Shown here piece after piece: positions 1 through 10,300 of a stretch of 64,000 bases of DNA. Location of the stretch: contig JBCAMK010000012.1 in NCBI GenBank assembly GCA_038503065.1, forward strand, positions 806,001 through 870,000, given 5' to 3'. The position numbers and the translations under genes are program-made. Each line of letters begins with the position of its first letter. The first letter of the stretch is position 1. The notes below the pieces were generated by a model that ran no database searches, was not told where the DNA came from, and was given only the letters and a program-made list of their open reading frames with translations. Source of the DNA: Paragyromitra xinjiangensis. Its lineage: Eukaryota; Ascomycota; Pezizomycetes; Pezizales; Discinaceae.

Positions 1-332
1 CTTCCCACACCCCGGGAGGGCTGGCCCCCATGGACCTTTCCTTTGGAAGAACCAGCAATATGGATCGCCCTGCACCAGATCAACGGTTCACCATGATTAA
101 CGGACGGAAAAAGCTTTCGGATCTCGAGAAACAGTGGCGCCGGTCCACTGGCAAATGTATGTTTTGCGCGGGCAAAAACCACTCCTACGCCAACTGCCCC
201 TCAGCGCCAAAAAAACCCGCAATGAGGGGAGCCCTGGTTAATACAGCTCCCGCAGCGTCTTCCTCATCGGGATCTGTTGATCCATTACATTCTTTCACGG
301 CTGCAGATATTTCTCAGTCTTTAAACTTGTAA
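1..332 (+). CDS. gag: Gypsy element 1: C-terminal part of Gag (5' partial)
   Basis: The frame is open from the left edge of the window to a TAA at 330-332, so this is the tail of a Gag protein whose start lies outside. It has one CCHC zinc knuckle, CMFCAGKNHSYANC (CX2CX4HX4C, about 159-200), the nucleic-acid-binding motif that packages retrotransposon RNA. The remainder is a short Ser/Ala-rich tail. The last sense codons overlap a -1 frameshift signal leading into pol, so Gag is presumably made alone and as a Gag-Pol fusion. Gypsy/chromovirus assignment rests on the pol that follows. Confidence 0.85.
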   Translation, partial: SHTPGGLAPMDLSFGRTSNMDRPAPDQRFTMINGRKKLSDLEKQWRRSTGKCMFCAGKNHSYANCPSAPKKPAMRGALVNTAPAASSSSGSVDPLHSFTAADISQSLNL

Positions 333-365
333 AACCAGAGTCGCTATGTGACCCTGCTCTGGTTT
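320..365 (+). promoter_or_regulatory. -1 programmed ribosomal frameshift signal between gag and pol
   Basis: Seen directly: the heptamer T TTA AAC (320-326) sits in the gag zero frame immediately before the codons TTG TAA that end gag. After a 5-nt spacer there is a perfect 9-bp stem, AAACCAGAG (332-340) with CTCTGGTTT (357-365), around a 16-nt loop. Pol lies in the -1 frame, which is open from 281 onward. Known: UUUAAAC plus a stem or pseudoknot 5-8 nt downstream is a canonical -1 frameshift site. Inferred: it sets the Gag to Gag-Pol ratio. No pseudoknot partner was obvious by eye. Confidence 0.85.
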
Positions 366-3300
366 CTTTTTCTTCTTCTCTGTCTGTTTTTTCTATTTCG
401 GGATTTTCGGTATCTAATGTGTGCGTGGAGGATAAATTGGATGGGGAACATTTTGTTATTTCTTGTAATCTTTCAAGTAACAATAAAACCATACAAACTC
501 ACGCACTATTGGACACTGGAGGCTCGGGATTTGCATTCATGGATGAAGAATTTGCGCGTCACCATAATTTCCCCCTTATCCCCCTCAAAATTCCCCGCCA
601 ACTCAAGGTTATTGATGGTAGGCCCATTTCTTCGGGCACCATCACTCATCTTGTACATTGCGGGCTTTCTATTCAAGATCATCAGGAAAAAGCCCCCTTC
701 TTCGTAACACAACTTGGTCACTACCCACTGGTCCTAGGAATCCCTTGGATGAAGCATCATGACGTTTCTCTACAATTCGCAGCCAATAAAGTTACTTTTG
801 GATCCGAACACTGTCGCACTCATTGTGCCCCCACTAAAATCCCGGTCACAACTCACGGCATTCAACTTCCAAAAGAACTTAAAATCCATTTCATCGGAGC
901 TGCAGCTTTTAGCCGGCTAGCTAAGAAACGGACGTCTCAGATTTACGCCATTTCCCTGTGTGAAATTGATAAAATTTTAAACAAACAAGCCACAAAGGAA
1001 GAATGGAAACAATGGATCCCCCTGGAATACCATGAGTTCCTGGACATGTTTGATGAATCCAAAGCCAATGGACTCCCCCCACGCCGTCCTTATGATCACA
1101 AGATACCCCTTCTCGCCGGGAAAGAACCACCCTTCGGGCCGCTCTATGGGATGTCAAGAGAAGAACTCTTGGTATTAAAAGAGTATATTGAAGATAACCT
1201 TGGAAAAGGGTTTATCCAAGCCAGCTCGTCACCAGCCGGAGCCCCAGTTCTCTTTGTGAAGAAAGCTGATGGATCCCTCCGTTTGTGCGTGGATTGCCGT
1301 GGATTAAACAGTATCACCATTAAAGATCACTATACTTCCCCCCTCATCTGCGAAACCCTGGACCGCCTGGCCAAAGCTAAATGGTACACCAAGTTAGATC
1401 TTCGCATGGGTTACAATCAAATACGAATGGGAGAAGGGGAAGAGTGGAAAACGGCCTTCCGTACCCGTTACGGCCTCTATGAGTACAAAGTTATGCCCTT
1501 TGGACTCACCAATGCACCTGGCACCTTCCAACGTTTCGTTAACGATTGCCTCACTGAATATTTGGATATTTTCTGTACTGCCTACCTCGATGATATCTTA
1601 ATTTACAGTGATAACCTGGAGGAGCATAAGGAACACGTTAATAAGGTACTTCGAGCTCTGAAACAGCAAGGAATCCTCCTCAAACCTGAGAAATGTGAAT
1701 TTCATACCCAATCAACGAAATATTTGGGATTGATCCTCTCTCCAGATGGCATCAGCATGGACAAGGAAAAGCTAAAGGCTGTAAGAGAGTGGGGTGTACC
1801 AAGATCGGTTAAAGATGTCCAGGCTTTCTTGGGGTTTGCGAATTTTTATCGACGGTTTATATTCAGATTTTCGCGACTTTCCTCCCCCCTTTCGGCATTA
1901 ACAAAAAAGGACATTCCGTTTGAATGGTCCCCTAAGGCACAGCAAGCTTTCGATGCATTAAAATTCGCTTTCACTACCGCCCCAATCCTCATGCACTTCG
2001 ACCCCGATAAGAAAATCTTTGTGGAAACCGACGCTTCTGATTATGTATCCGCTGGTATTCTATCTCAATATGACGATAATGGAATTTTACACCCGGTAGC
2101 CTTCTTTTCAAAGAAACATTCTCCCGCAGAATGCAACTATGAAATATACGACAAGGAACTACTAGCCATTATTCGCACATTTGAGGAATGGAGACCGGAA
2201 CTGGAAGGGGCAGCACATCCCATCTCAGTTATTTCCGACCATAAGAATTTGAAATATTTCATGACCACCAAACAATTAAATCGTCGACAAGCAAGATGGG
2301 CTGAGTACCTTTCACGTTTCAATTTCGTTATTACCTATCGACCAGGAAAACAAGGGGGAAAACCGGACGCATTGACAAGGAGATCAGGAGACCTCCCTGA
2401 AGAAGGGGATGAAAGACTCGCACACCAGAGTCAAGTGGTATTAAAAAAGGAAAACCTGGATCCTAAGCTAAGTTTGTTGGCGGGCTCTTTATCAAACGAA
2501 CCCGCTGAAATGGACGCCACTCTATTTTTATTATTCAAAGAAGGATACAAAGCTGACCCATTCCCGGAGAAAATCCTTACAGCATTAGAAAAAGGAGATA
2601 GACAATCAAAAGAAATCTCACTGGCTGAATGCACTAACAGTAACGGACTCCTCAAGTACTGCCAACGTTTCTTCGTCCCCGATTTTGATTCATTACGCCT
2701 TGAAATCCTAAAACAATATCACGATACACCAGCAGCAGGGCACTCAGGACGAGAAAAAACTTTCGAGCTGGTATCCAGGGATTTCTATTGGCCAAAGATG
2801 AGGGAATATATCGGCCGCTACATTAGGAATTGCCACGTTTGTCAACGAGCAAAGCCAACAACGCAAGGCACGCAAGGAGTTTTACGCCCCCTACCTATCC
2901 CGAATAGACCTTGGGAAGAATTATCAATGGATTTCGTGACAGGGTTACCGGAATCGGAGGGCTTTGACGCAATAATGGTTATTGTTGACCGATTGTCGAA
3001 AATGAGACACCTAATTCCTTGCAACACCACTGTGAATGCTCGACAAGTGGCTGATTTGTACCTCCTGAATGTCTGGAAAATCCATGGCTTACCCTCTCAT
3101 ATCACTTCCGACCGTGGTACACAGTTCACCGCCAAGTTTTGGAAAGAGTTATGTCAACGGCTACAAATTAAGGCCAGGATGTCAACCTCCTTCCACCCAG
3201 AAACGGACGGACAAACCGAGAGACTCAATGCAGTAATGGAACAGTACCTCCGGTGCTACGTGTCTTATCAGCAGGAAGACTGGGTTAAGTGGTTACCAAT

Positions 3301-3985
3301 TGCGGAGTTCGCAGCAAACAATCAAGAATCGGCAAGTACAAAGGTGACACCTTTCTTTGCTAATTACGGTTACCACCCTCGCTTTAACACCTTGATAATG
3401 CCAACATCCCGGGATCCACAAGCCCGCGACGCCAAGGACTTCGCCAAGCGCATGGAAGAACTTCGAAACTTCTTACGAACACAGATCCGGACGGCACAAG
3501 ATGTTTATGAAACAAGCACCAACAGGCATCGAACCCCTGCCCCAGCATATCGAGTCGGAGATCAAGTTTTTGTATCTACCAAAAACATATGCACTTCCCG
3601 GGCTTCGAAGAAACTGGACTGGAAATGGATGGGCCCATACCCGGTTAAAAGAGTCGTGTCACCCTACGCTTATGAGATTGACCTCCCCTCCTCAGTCAAA
3701 TATCATTCCGTCTTTCACGTATCCTTGATAAAGCCAACCGCGACAGACCCCTTGCCAGGACAGATAATTCCACCACCACCTCCGGTACAAGTCAACGATC
3801 ATGAGGAATACTATATTGACGAAATCCTGGATTCGAGGATACAATATGGAAACCTGGAATACTTGGTCAAATGGACAGGCTATGCTCAACCCACCTGGGA
3901 GTCGGCAAAGGATCATCAAGAAACACAGGCCATGGAGATTTTTCACCAACGGTATCCCGATAAATTTAATGATATGGTACCTTAG
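320..3985 (+). CDS. pol: Gypsy element 1 Pol polyprotein (PR-RT-RNase H-IN-chromodomain), -1 frame
   Basis: One uninterrupted frame. In order: aspartic protease (DTGGSG near 512), reverse transcriptase (YLDD near 1583), RNase H (ETDASDY near 2030), integrase HHCC zinc finger (HDTPAAGH...CHVC, 2719-2840), integrase core (SMDF near 2928, SDRGTQF near 3106, HPETDGQTER near 3196), GPY/F-type module (MGPYPV near 3628) and a C-terminal chromodomain (EYLVKWTGYAQPTWES near 3856). This order defines Ty3/Gypsy chromoviruses, whose chromodomain steers integration to particular chromatin. There is no ATG at a sensible start; the first in-frame start-like codon is a GTG at 419, so translation is best explained by frameshifting at 320-326. 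All motifs look intact, making this the best-preserved LTR-retrotransposon polyprotein here. Confidence 0.95.
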   Translation, partial: FKLVKPESLCDPALVSFSSSLSVFSISGFSVSNVCVEDKLDGEHFVISCNLSSNNKTIQTHALLDTGGSGFAFMDEEFARHHNFPLIPLKIPRQLKVIDGRPISSGTITHLVHCGLSIQDHQEKAPFFVTQLGHYPLVLGIPWMKHHDVSLQFAANKVTFGSEHCRTHCAPTKIPVTTHGIQLPKELKIHFIGAAAFSRLAKKRTSQIYAISLCEIDKILNKQATKEEWKQWIPLEYHEFLDMFDESKANGLPPRRPYDHKIPLLAGKEPPFGPLYGMSREELLVLKEYIEDNLGKGFIQASSSPAGAPVLFVKKADGSLRLCVDCRGLNSITIKDHYTSPLICETLDRLAKAKWYTKLDLRMGYNQIRMGEGEEWKTAFRTRYGLYEYKVMPFGLTNAPGTFQRFVNDCLTEYLDIFCTAYLDDILIYSDNLEEHKEHVNKVLRALKQQGILLKPEKCEFHTQSTKYLGLILSPDGISMDKEKLKAVREWGVPRSVKDVQAFLGFANFYRRFIFRFSRLSSPLSALTKKDIPFEWSPKAQQAFDALKFAFTTAPILMHFDPDKKIFVETDASDYVSAGILSQYDDNGILHPVAFFSKKHSPAECNYEIYDKELLAIIRTFEEWRPELEGAAHPISVISDHKNLKYFMTTKQLNRRQARWAEYLSRFNFVITYRPGKQGGKPDALTRRSGDLPEEGDERLAHQSQVVLKKENLDPKLSLLAGSLSNEPAEMDATLFLLFKEGYKADPFPEKILTALEKGDRQSKEISLAECTNSNGLLKYCQRFFVPDFDSLRLEILKQYHDTPAAGHSGREKTFELVSRDFYWPKMREYIGRYIRNCHVCQRAKPTTQGTQGVLRPLPIPNRPWEELSMDFVTGLPESEGFDAIMVIVDRLSKMRHLIPCNTTVNARQVADLYLLNVWKIHGLPSHITSDRGTQFTAKFWKELCQRLQIKARMSTSFHPETDGQTERLNAVMEQYLRCYVSYQQEDWVKWLPIAEFAANNQESASTKVTPFFANYGYHPRFNTLIMPTSRDPQARDAKDFAKRMEELRNFLRTQIRTAQDVYETSTNRHRTPAPAYRVGDQVFVSTKNICTSRASKKLDWKWMGPYPVKRVVSPYAYEIDLPSSVKYHSVFHVSLIKPTATDPLPGQIIPPPPPVQVNDHEEYYIDEILDSRIQYGNLEYLVKWTGYAQPTWESAKDHQETQAMEIFHQRYPDKFNDMVP

Positions 3986-4005
3986 GTTCGCAGGAGCTCA
4001 CACTC

Positions 4006-4016
4006 GAAGGAGGGGG
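4006..4016 (+). other. Polypurine tract of Gypsy element 1
   Basis: GAAGGAGGGGG lies 20 nt after the pol stop. In LTR retrotransposons such a tract primes plus-strand DNA synthesis and sits directly against the 3' LTR, so the LTR should begin at about 4017-4022. The exact first base is not fixed because the 5' LTR is outside the window. Confidence 0.7.
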
Positions 4017-5205
4017 CTACTTTCATGGATAGGGTCAGGCACAGGTGCGGTGTTAAGGATTAGTTATTGTGTTATTTCGTTGTGTTTCTTTGTGGTTCGG
4101 TTGGGTTGCCTCGAATGGTTGAGTCATGGATGAGTCATAGAAAGGGAAAGATTGGGTATATAAGCGATGGATTTCCACGGTTGTGATTGTTCTTTTTCTT
4201 TCTTTTCTTAAGCAACGTTTCTTCTTCTCTCCGCGACGCAAACCTTCGGGCGCGCGTTCGTGAGGAAGTTCACGCCTGAACTTCTCCCTCCTCGATGATA
4301 GTGCCTTTATCGCTAAAGGATTGCTTCCTCTATCGCATTGTTCTCCCTGTCGTTTGAGCGTTCTGTCGACGTCGATATCACCTCTGGTCACTGTCGAAGT
4401 GTTGCCATCAAACTCGCGATGTTTCTGTGTTAAGCGAGCACAACCCCACTCCAACACCACTCACGAATCGTTCATTCGCTTCGCCAGAGTGGTACCATTA
4501 CAACCGGATTCACTACATGAATCCATCCCCGCTTGAACGGAGAATTTACCTTTTCTCCATCCCCGCCTACACGAGAGAAACATTTACGTCCTTTCTCTCA
4601 CCCCATTTTCGACCCCCTTTCACCTTGGTGTTGAGGGAACCCGTTTGACCCTGACAAGTCACGGCATTTGCCGCATGACACGTCACCCCATCCCCGCTGA
4701 GTTAACCTTGGTTAACTCGCCCCATCCACTGCGCCACACCAGTTCGTCTGTGTGGCTACCTTTCTTCGCTTCCCCTCTCGCACTTTGTTTTCCATCATAG
4801 TACCTATGGGATCGTATTTGGACTCAATTTGCATCATCACCTCTTCGATGAGACTACTATGACATGTCTATCATAGTACCTTTTGGATCGTATTTAGCGG
4901 TCTTAGTTAGTCTCATTCACTCTTTCAGCCGTGGTCACTCATGACCTACCCCTTCGCAGTTGGGATACTTCAATCCCACCCCCCTTTATCGATATGGTCG
5001 CAAGCAGACCTAAAACCATTCCAGTCACTAGAGGACACGCTGGGACTTTAAACCAGAAGACCACCCATTGTTACCGAGGGAGCTTGCTCCCTCATCCCAC
5101 CGACCGACCAACCTTCGCTCTTGGTCAAAACCATCCTTGATAAACAGTCTAACACTTCGCCAGTGTTCCAGACTTCCCTACTTGACGTCGCTTCTCTTCT
5201 TTCGG
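4017..5205 (+). repeat. Probable 3' LTR of Gypsy element 1, end undefined
   Basis: Starts right after the polypurine tract and contains a clear TATA box, TATATAAG at 4157-4164, followed by a pyrimidine-rich stretch, as expected of a U3-R promoter. No long coding frame is convincing. The 3' end cannot be set without the partner LTR; the segment may be LTR only in its first several hundred bases and something else after. A 26-27 nt direct repeat (ATCATAGTACC...GGATCGTATTT) occurs at 4794-4819 and 4870-4896. Confidence 0.45.
4157..4164 (+). promoter_or_regulatory. TATA box in the LTR of Gypsy element 1
   Basis: TATATAAG about 140 nt inside the presumed LTR start. It would position transcription of the element or of flanking DNA near 4190. 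Identified by motif only. Confidence 0.5.
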
Positions 5206-5420
5206 CCTGCCCTGTAACGGGATCTGCGGTTGGTACCGGACCATAGGTACTGTAGTTAGTTGAGTTGTTTTGTATTCTTTGGTGTAGGTTTTGGGTTTTC
5301 CGTGGCAGGATTTCTCTTTCTCCTACGTTTACATTTGATTATCCGCTGGGGGTGCTACGATGATGGCCTGTGCTGTAACGCGATGTGCGGTTGGTAGTGT
5401 ACCATAATTACTGTAGTTAG
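5206..5420 (+). repeat. Pair of 54-nt direct repeats, also found at 60.0 kb
   Basis: Two similar blocks, 5206-5259 and 5367-5420, share CCTG-TGTAACG-GAT-TGCGGTTGGTA, ACCATA and TACTGTAGTTAG cores with a start-to-start spacing of 161 nt. The same block occurs twice in reverse orientation at 60027-60077 and 60235-60282. It could be a miniature element with terminal direct repeats, promoter monomers, or the edge of a larger repeat; no coding content was recognised. Confidence 0.5.
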
Positions 5421-5715
5421 TCGTAGTGTGTTGGTGCGCCATAAGCATTTAGTTGCTTCAGTGCGAAATAAAAATACTTTACCTTTCTTCTCTCTACCCG
5501 AGCGCATACCTTCCCGATTTGGAAACCTCAACGCCAACGCAACACCCAAATCTCGCGATAAGTCTGTAACTTCGGCTTCACCATCAACCCCACTCGATAC
5601 TTTTGTGTGCCTGCTTAACACCACCAAGTATCGTTTCGCCCCTTGGGTTTCTTCATAGAAACCAAGTTCTTTTCATTTATATTATACCTTTTGCACACGG
5701 TCGGCAAGTCTGGTC

Positions 5716-7352
5716 ATGTCGCAACTCCCCATCAACGACCCCCTAACCTGGAAACAAACCCCCAAGCGAAGTCAACCTTCCCAGGGACAAAGGCAAGGCT
5801 CCCCAGCACCAAATATCGGAGTCCAAACCACCCTACCATTCATCCCATCCCGTCAATCCACCCCCGCCCCGGGACAGATTCCAAGTACCATTCTAGATTC
5901 ACAAGATTTAGAAATGTCTGGTCAATCTCATACATTGGGAGAATCCCAATACGCCCACTCCAACCCACAAAACCTCCCCCCGCTCACCGACCCACATAGC
6001 TCCGACATGAGATACGCCACCGATGAAGATTACACTCTTCCCTTCTCCCCAAACATCGATTACACCGGAGACCGAGATCGCCTCATCGCCCTCGGGATAG
6101 ACTGGGCCACATCCAACTTCACGACCTTTGTCGTTCGACAATCCAGTGCCCTACTCCTTAAAAAACTCGCAGCCGTGGATACAAGAGTGAACGATAATGT
6201 AATTTCAACGGCCCAACTCAACTCCAGAACCCTAGGTCTGGAAAAAGCATCCAACAACCTAGCCGACCGAGTTAACACCATCGCGAACAAAACATATGCG
6301 AACTTTCAACCACCCCCCCTGCGGCAGAAAATCGCGGAAGAAGCAGGATCCCCAAAAAAACAAACCAAGCCCCACAACAACTTCCCCCCCAAGATACACC
6401 CCTTCAAGCCCTGCCCATCACCTGGGCTGGAGTAGCTGGCACCGAGTCCTTCGAGACAGTCACCAAGAAGAAAACCAAGAAGAAGATGGAACCGCTAATC
6501 AAGCCGGATTTCACAAGAGTCAACAGAGAACTCATCTTCGAGGTAGAAGGTTCCCTCCCGGAATCCCCCACTCCCGATGACATCAGGATAGCCATCAACA
6601 AAGTACTAGAACCAACAAGCACCTCCATCCTCCTTGCACGCAAAACCCTCAAAAACAACATAGTCTGCGAAACCCCCCTTGACACTCCCGCTTCAGAAGT
6701 ATTTAAATACGCATCGATTATCGAAAGCAAGCTCAAGGAAATGGGTCTAAAAATTTCTCTCACTCGGATCAACCAACTGTGGGCCAAGTATATTGTACAT
6801 GGCATTCCCACGTCAATTGGAGAAGGACTTGAGGCAGGAGAATTTATCGCCACAGAACTCAAAGTTGCCTATCCCAAACTGGAACTCGCACAACTCCCAC
6901 GCTGGCTCCCCAAACCCGAAAACCGTCAAGGCAAAGTGCATTCGTCCATGGTTTTCTCCTTCAAATGCGATGACGCAGCCAGAAACACCAATCCCAAAAC
7001 TTTCCTCGGAGTCACTCACCTGAACCTCTGTAACAGACAATGTCAGATACAATCTTTTGTCCCGCTAGGCGTAGACGAAATCTGCACCAAATGCTGCGGA
7101 ATCGGACATAACATTAGACTATGCAAAGCCACCTCCCCCAAATGTGCAGTTTGCGCAGGGGAACACCTATCGACTGCACACACCTGCGATAAATGCAAAG
7201 GAGGAATACGATGTACTCATCACCCTATCATGTGTGCCAATTGCCCAGGATCAGCAGGACATAAAGCTACCGAACCCAGTTGCCCGGCAAGAGCCAAAGC
7301 CAGACTACAGAGAACCGAACACCGCCCCGAGTCTGCCCCCATGGATCTATGA
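5716..7352 (+). pseudogene. LINE A ORF1 (nucleic-acid-binding protein) with one frameshift
   Basis: The first frame starts with ATG at 5716 and ends at a TAG at 6433-6435. The second half is in another frame (open through 6486) and ends at TGA 7350-7352. In that second frame the sequence upstream of 6435 reads PITWAGVA, the counterpart of PITYAQAA in the other LINE ORF1s, so the break is an indel between the A7 run (6354-6360) and the C7 run (6384-6390). The C-terminal part carries three knuckle-like clusters: CTKCCGIGHNIRLC, CAVCAGEHLSTAHTC and CANCPGSAGHKATEPSC. ORF1 proteins of this clade bind element RNA and act as chaperones. The N-terminal half is Pro/Ser/Thr-rich and poorly conserved. 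Confidence 0.8.
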
Positions 7353-10300
7353 ATCCACAACCTAAGGAACTATTCTCAGTACGATTGTTAAATTGTATGA
7401 GAAATGAAGCCACGACAAGGTCTTTTGTGGAGGATTGCGAAATGGATGTCAATGTTTCTTTTGTTATTTTGCAAGAATTATGGACGGATAGTGCAGGAAA
7501 ATTTCCCTTTTTGTTAAATTTTGATTATTTTTCTCCTTTGTTTCCCCGTTGTGCTATTTTAGTTAGGAAAGGAGTATCCTTCCTACCTAGAATAATTTTT
7601 TCATTACAAGATTATGCCATTGGAATTAGATTTGGTATGGGAGGAATTTTCTTTAATCTCATAGCTTTTTATTCGCCCGGCCGTCCCTTCGAATTAGCCA
7701 ACAACCTCGAATCAATCCCCATCGATAAAAACACACTCTTACTTGGAGATTTCAACTGCCACTCACCAATTTGGTATGGCAAGTTCGCAAGCGATTATTC
7801 AGAAAACATCAAAAATAACATTCGATCAGCCAACAAAATCACCCAATACCTCGAAGAAAATGGGTTCACTCTCTTTAACCCCCCCGGTGTATTTACACAC
7901 TTCCCAAAAAACCATACCCGTCCCACCATTATTGACCTATCATTCGGAAAAGGAGCTTGGTCCAACCATTTCCACACCTGGTCCATCCTCCCTGATGGGT
8001 ACTCCTCAGATCATGGAGCGATAACCCTCACCTTCAATATACAACCACCAAAGTCCGTTCCGGTTCGAGATTGGAAAAAAACAAACTGGAGCATGGTACA
8101 CGACATATTCACACAAGTCCCACCCTTGGAATGGGATTCTGCAGAAAACACCGAACTAAGCGCCTCGTACGTCATATCGCTTATCCACAATGCCATGGAT
8201 GCAGCCACCCCGTGGAGATTCCCTAAACAAAAATCGAAACCATGGTGGTCCTCAAGCTTAAACGAACAAAGAAAGGAACTCCGGAAATTTGAAAGATATT
8301 CGAAGAACCATCCAAACCCAGCCAATCAAAAACATCTGAAATCACTTTCCAGAGCTTGGGTTCGCAACGTCAGGAAAGCAAAAGCCCAATTTGACGAGAA
8401 ATCCCTCGAAACCTCACCTAAGGACCTCCTGTGGAGAACCATTTTCCCCAAGCCAAAAGGAAAAGGCATTCCCAATCTACAAGGACACACCCAATTCGAA
8501 GAAAAAGCCCTCCTTTTACAAGAACAATTCTTTCCTTCTCGCAGACTCGACCCCCCCCAATTCAACCCTCATCACCTTAGGGTTCCAAAAATGGACCTCA
8601 GAAATTCTTTTAATGAAGTCAGTCAAGATGAAATCATTAAAGCTTTTCAATCCTGTTCGGCAAATAAAGCCACTGGACATGACCTCATACGATATCCCTT
8701 CCTTCTAGCTACTTTTAATGCCAACCGAACACTCTTTACAGACATGTTCACCGGACTCCTATACCATGGGGTTCACCCAACCGAATGGAAACACGCAATA
8801 TGCGTACCAGTTCCCAAACAAAACAAACCGGATTATTCAGCCCCAAAGGCATACCGCCCAATCAGTCTCTTGTCATGTTTTGATAAACTCCTAGGGAAAA
8901 TCGTGGCCAAAAGATTAGCCAATTATGGCAAAATCAACGGAGCCCTTACCGATAATCAATTCGGTGCACGCGAAGGCATCAGTTCGGTCGACGCCCTCCT
9001 CCGCACACTTACCCCAGCCAATACCTGGCTTTCCCAAAAAAAAACCACCGGACACAACCCTCTTCGCCCAGCCCTACTCACCAGTGATGTCAGAGGCGCT
9101 TTCGATTCAGTCGTACACACCCTCCTCCCTGTCATCATGGAAAAGTTGGCATTCCCAAGTTACATCACAAAATGGATAAGCAACTTCCTCCAGGATAGGA
9201 CCATCAGCTTACAATTCGACCAAAGGAAAAGCGAATCCTTCCCTTTTTTCGTCGGAACCCCTCAAGGATCCCCCATTTCCCCAGTACTATACATGATATA
9301 TGCAGGAACCATCGTGCCAGAACCCAATCCTCGAACCCCTACGGAAATCGATACCATCTATGTTGATGACGACGCCATGCTCCAGGGTGCCCAACAGGAA
9401 TCCTTTATGGTTGGCAGGTTACAACGAAGACTCCGAGACCGCTCAGAAAAGGCAGCACTAATCGGGATCGAGTTCGAGTTCGATAAGTCAGAACTCCTAA
9501 TCATGAAACCAACCTCCTCACACTTCAAATCCAAAATCGAATCAGTCCGCTTCGGCCCAGCTGAAATTCACCCCACCCCTTTACTCAAATATGTAGGAAT
9601 CCATCTGGACGAAAGACTATCATTCAGGCCCCATATCGAACACAAACTCAACAAATGCTCAAAGATTCTAGGCAGAATCCGTAGCTTGTGGTATAAGTTC
9701 AACCACCGATCCCTCCATCATTCTATCACCCAACTCGTTCTCCCAGTTCTTCTTTTTGGATCTGAAGCCTGGTGGAATGGCTCCCCGTACCTACTAGATG
9801 CAATCCACCCAGTTTACATGCGAATGGCAAGAACAATAACCTGTCTCCCTCCATGGACCAACACCACTTCCCTCCTTAAAGAAGCCGGATTACCCCCGCT
9901 AAAACCTTTCCTGGACTTTCTTTCCAGGAAATACGGTTCGCGAATACTCTGTGCCCCACAAGACCACCCCTGCCGAACCATACTCGTCAACCATCCAGTT
10001 CCTCCGATGACAAGACAACACTGTGGCCTAGGAAGAATCAAGCAATTACTACTAGACTTCCAAACAACAGGCAACATCCGTGATTATTTCAATCAACTTA
10101 CGCTCTTGCAAAACCAACTCCTCTTTGACTGGTCCCAAACGATTACCAGAAACGATCACCCACTACCAATTCAGTGGGATCTCCCGAAGTCCACAAAAAA
10201 GCTGACCCGATCGCAAGCCCACCGCATTGCCGTCATTCGATGCCAAGTTTCCAACCTGGATCGCTTCCCAGGTCAACCCCCTCCCATCTGCGAATGTGAC

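Noticed and set aside
7280..7348. Upstream extension of LINE A ORF2
   Set aside because: Begins with TTG and overlaps ORF1; the ATGA start at 7349 matches other copies.
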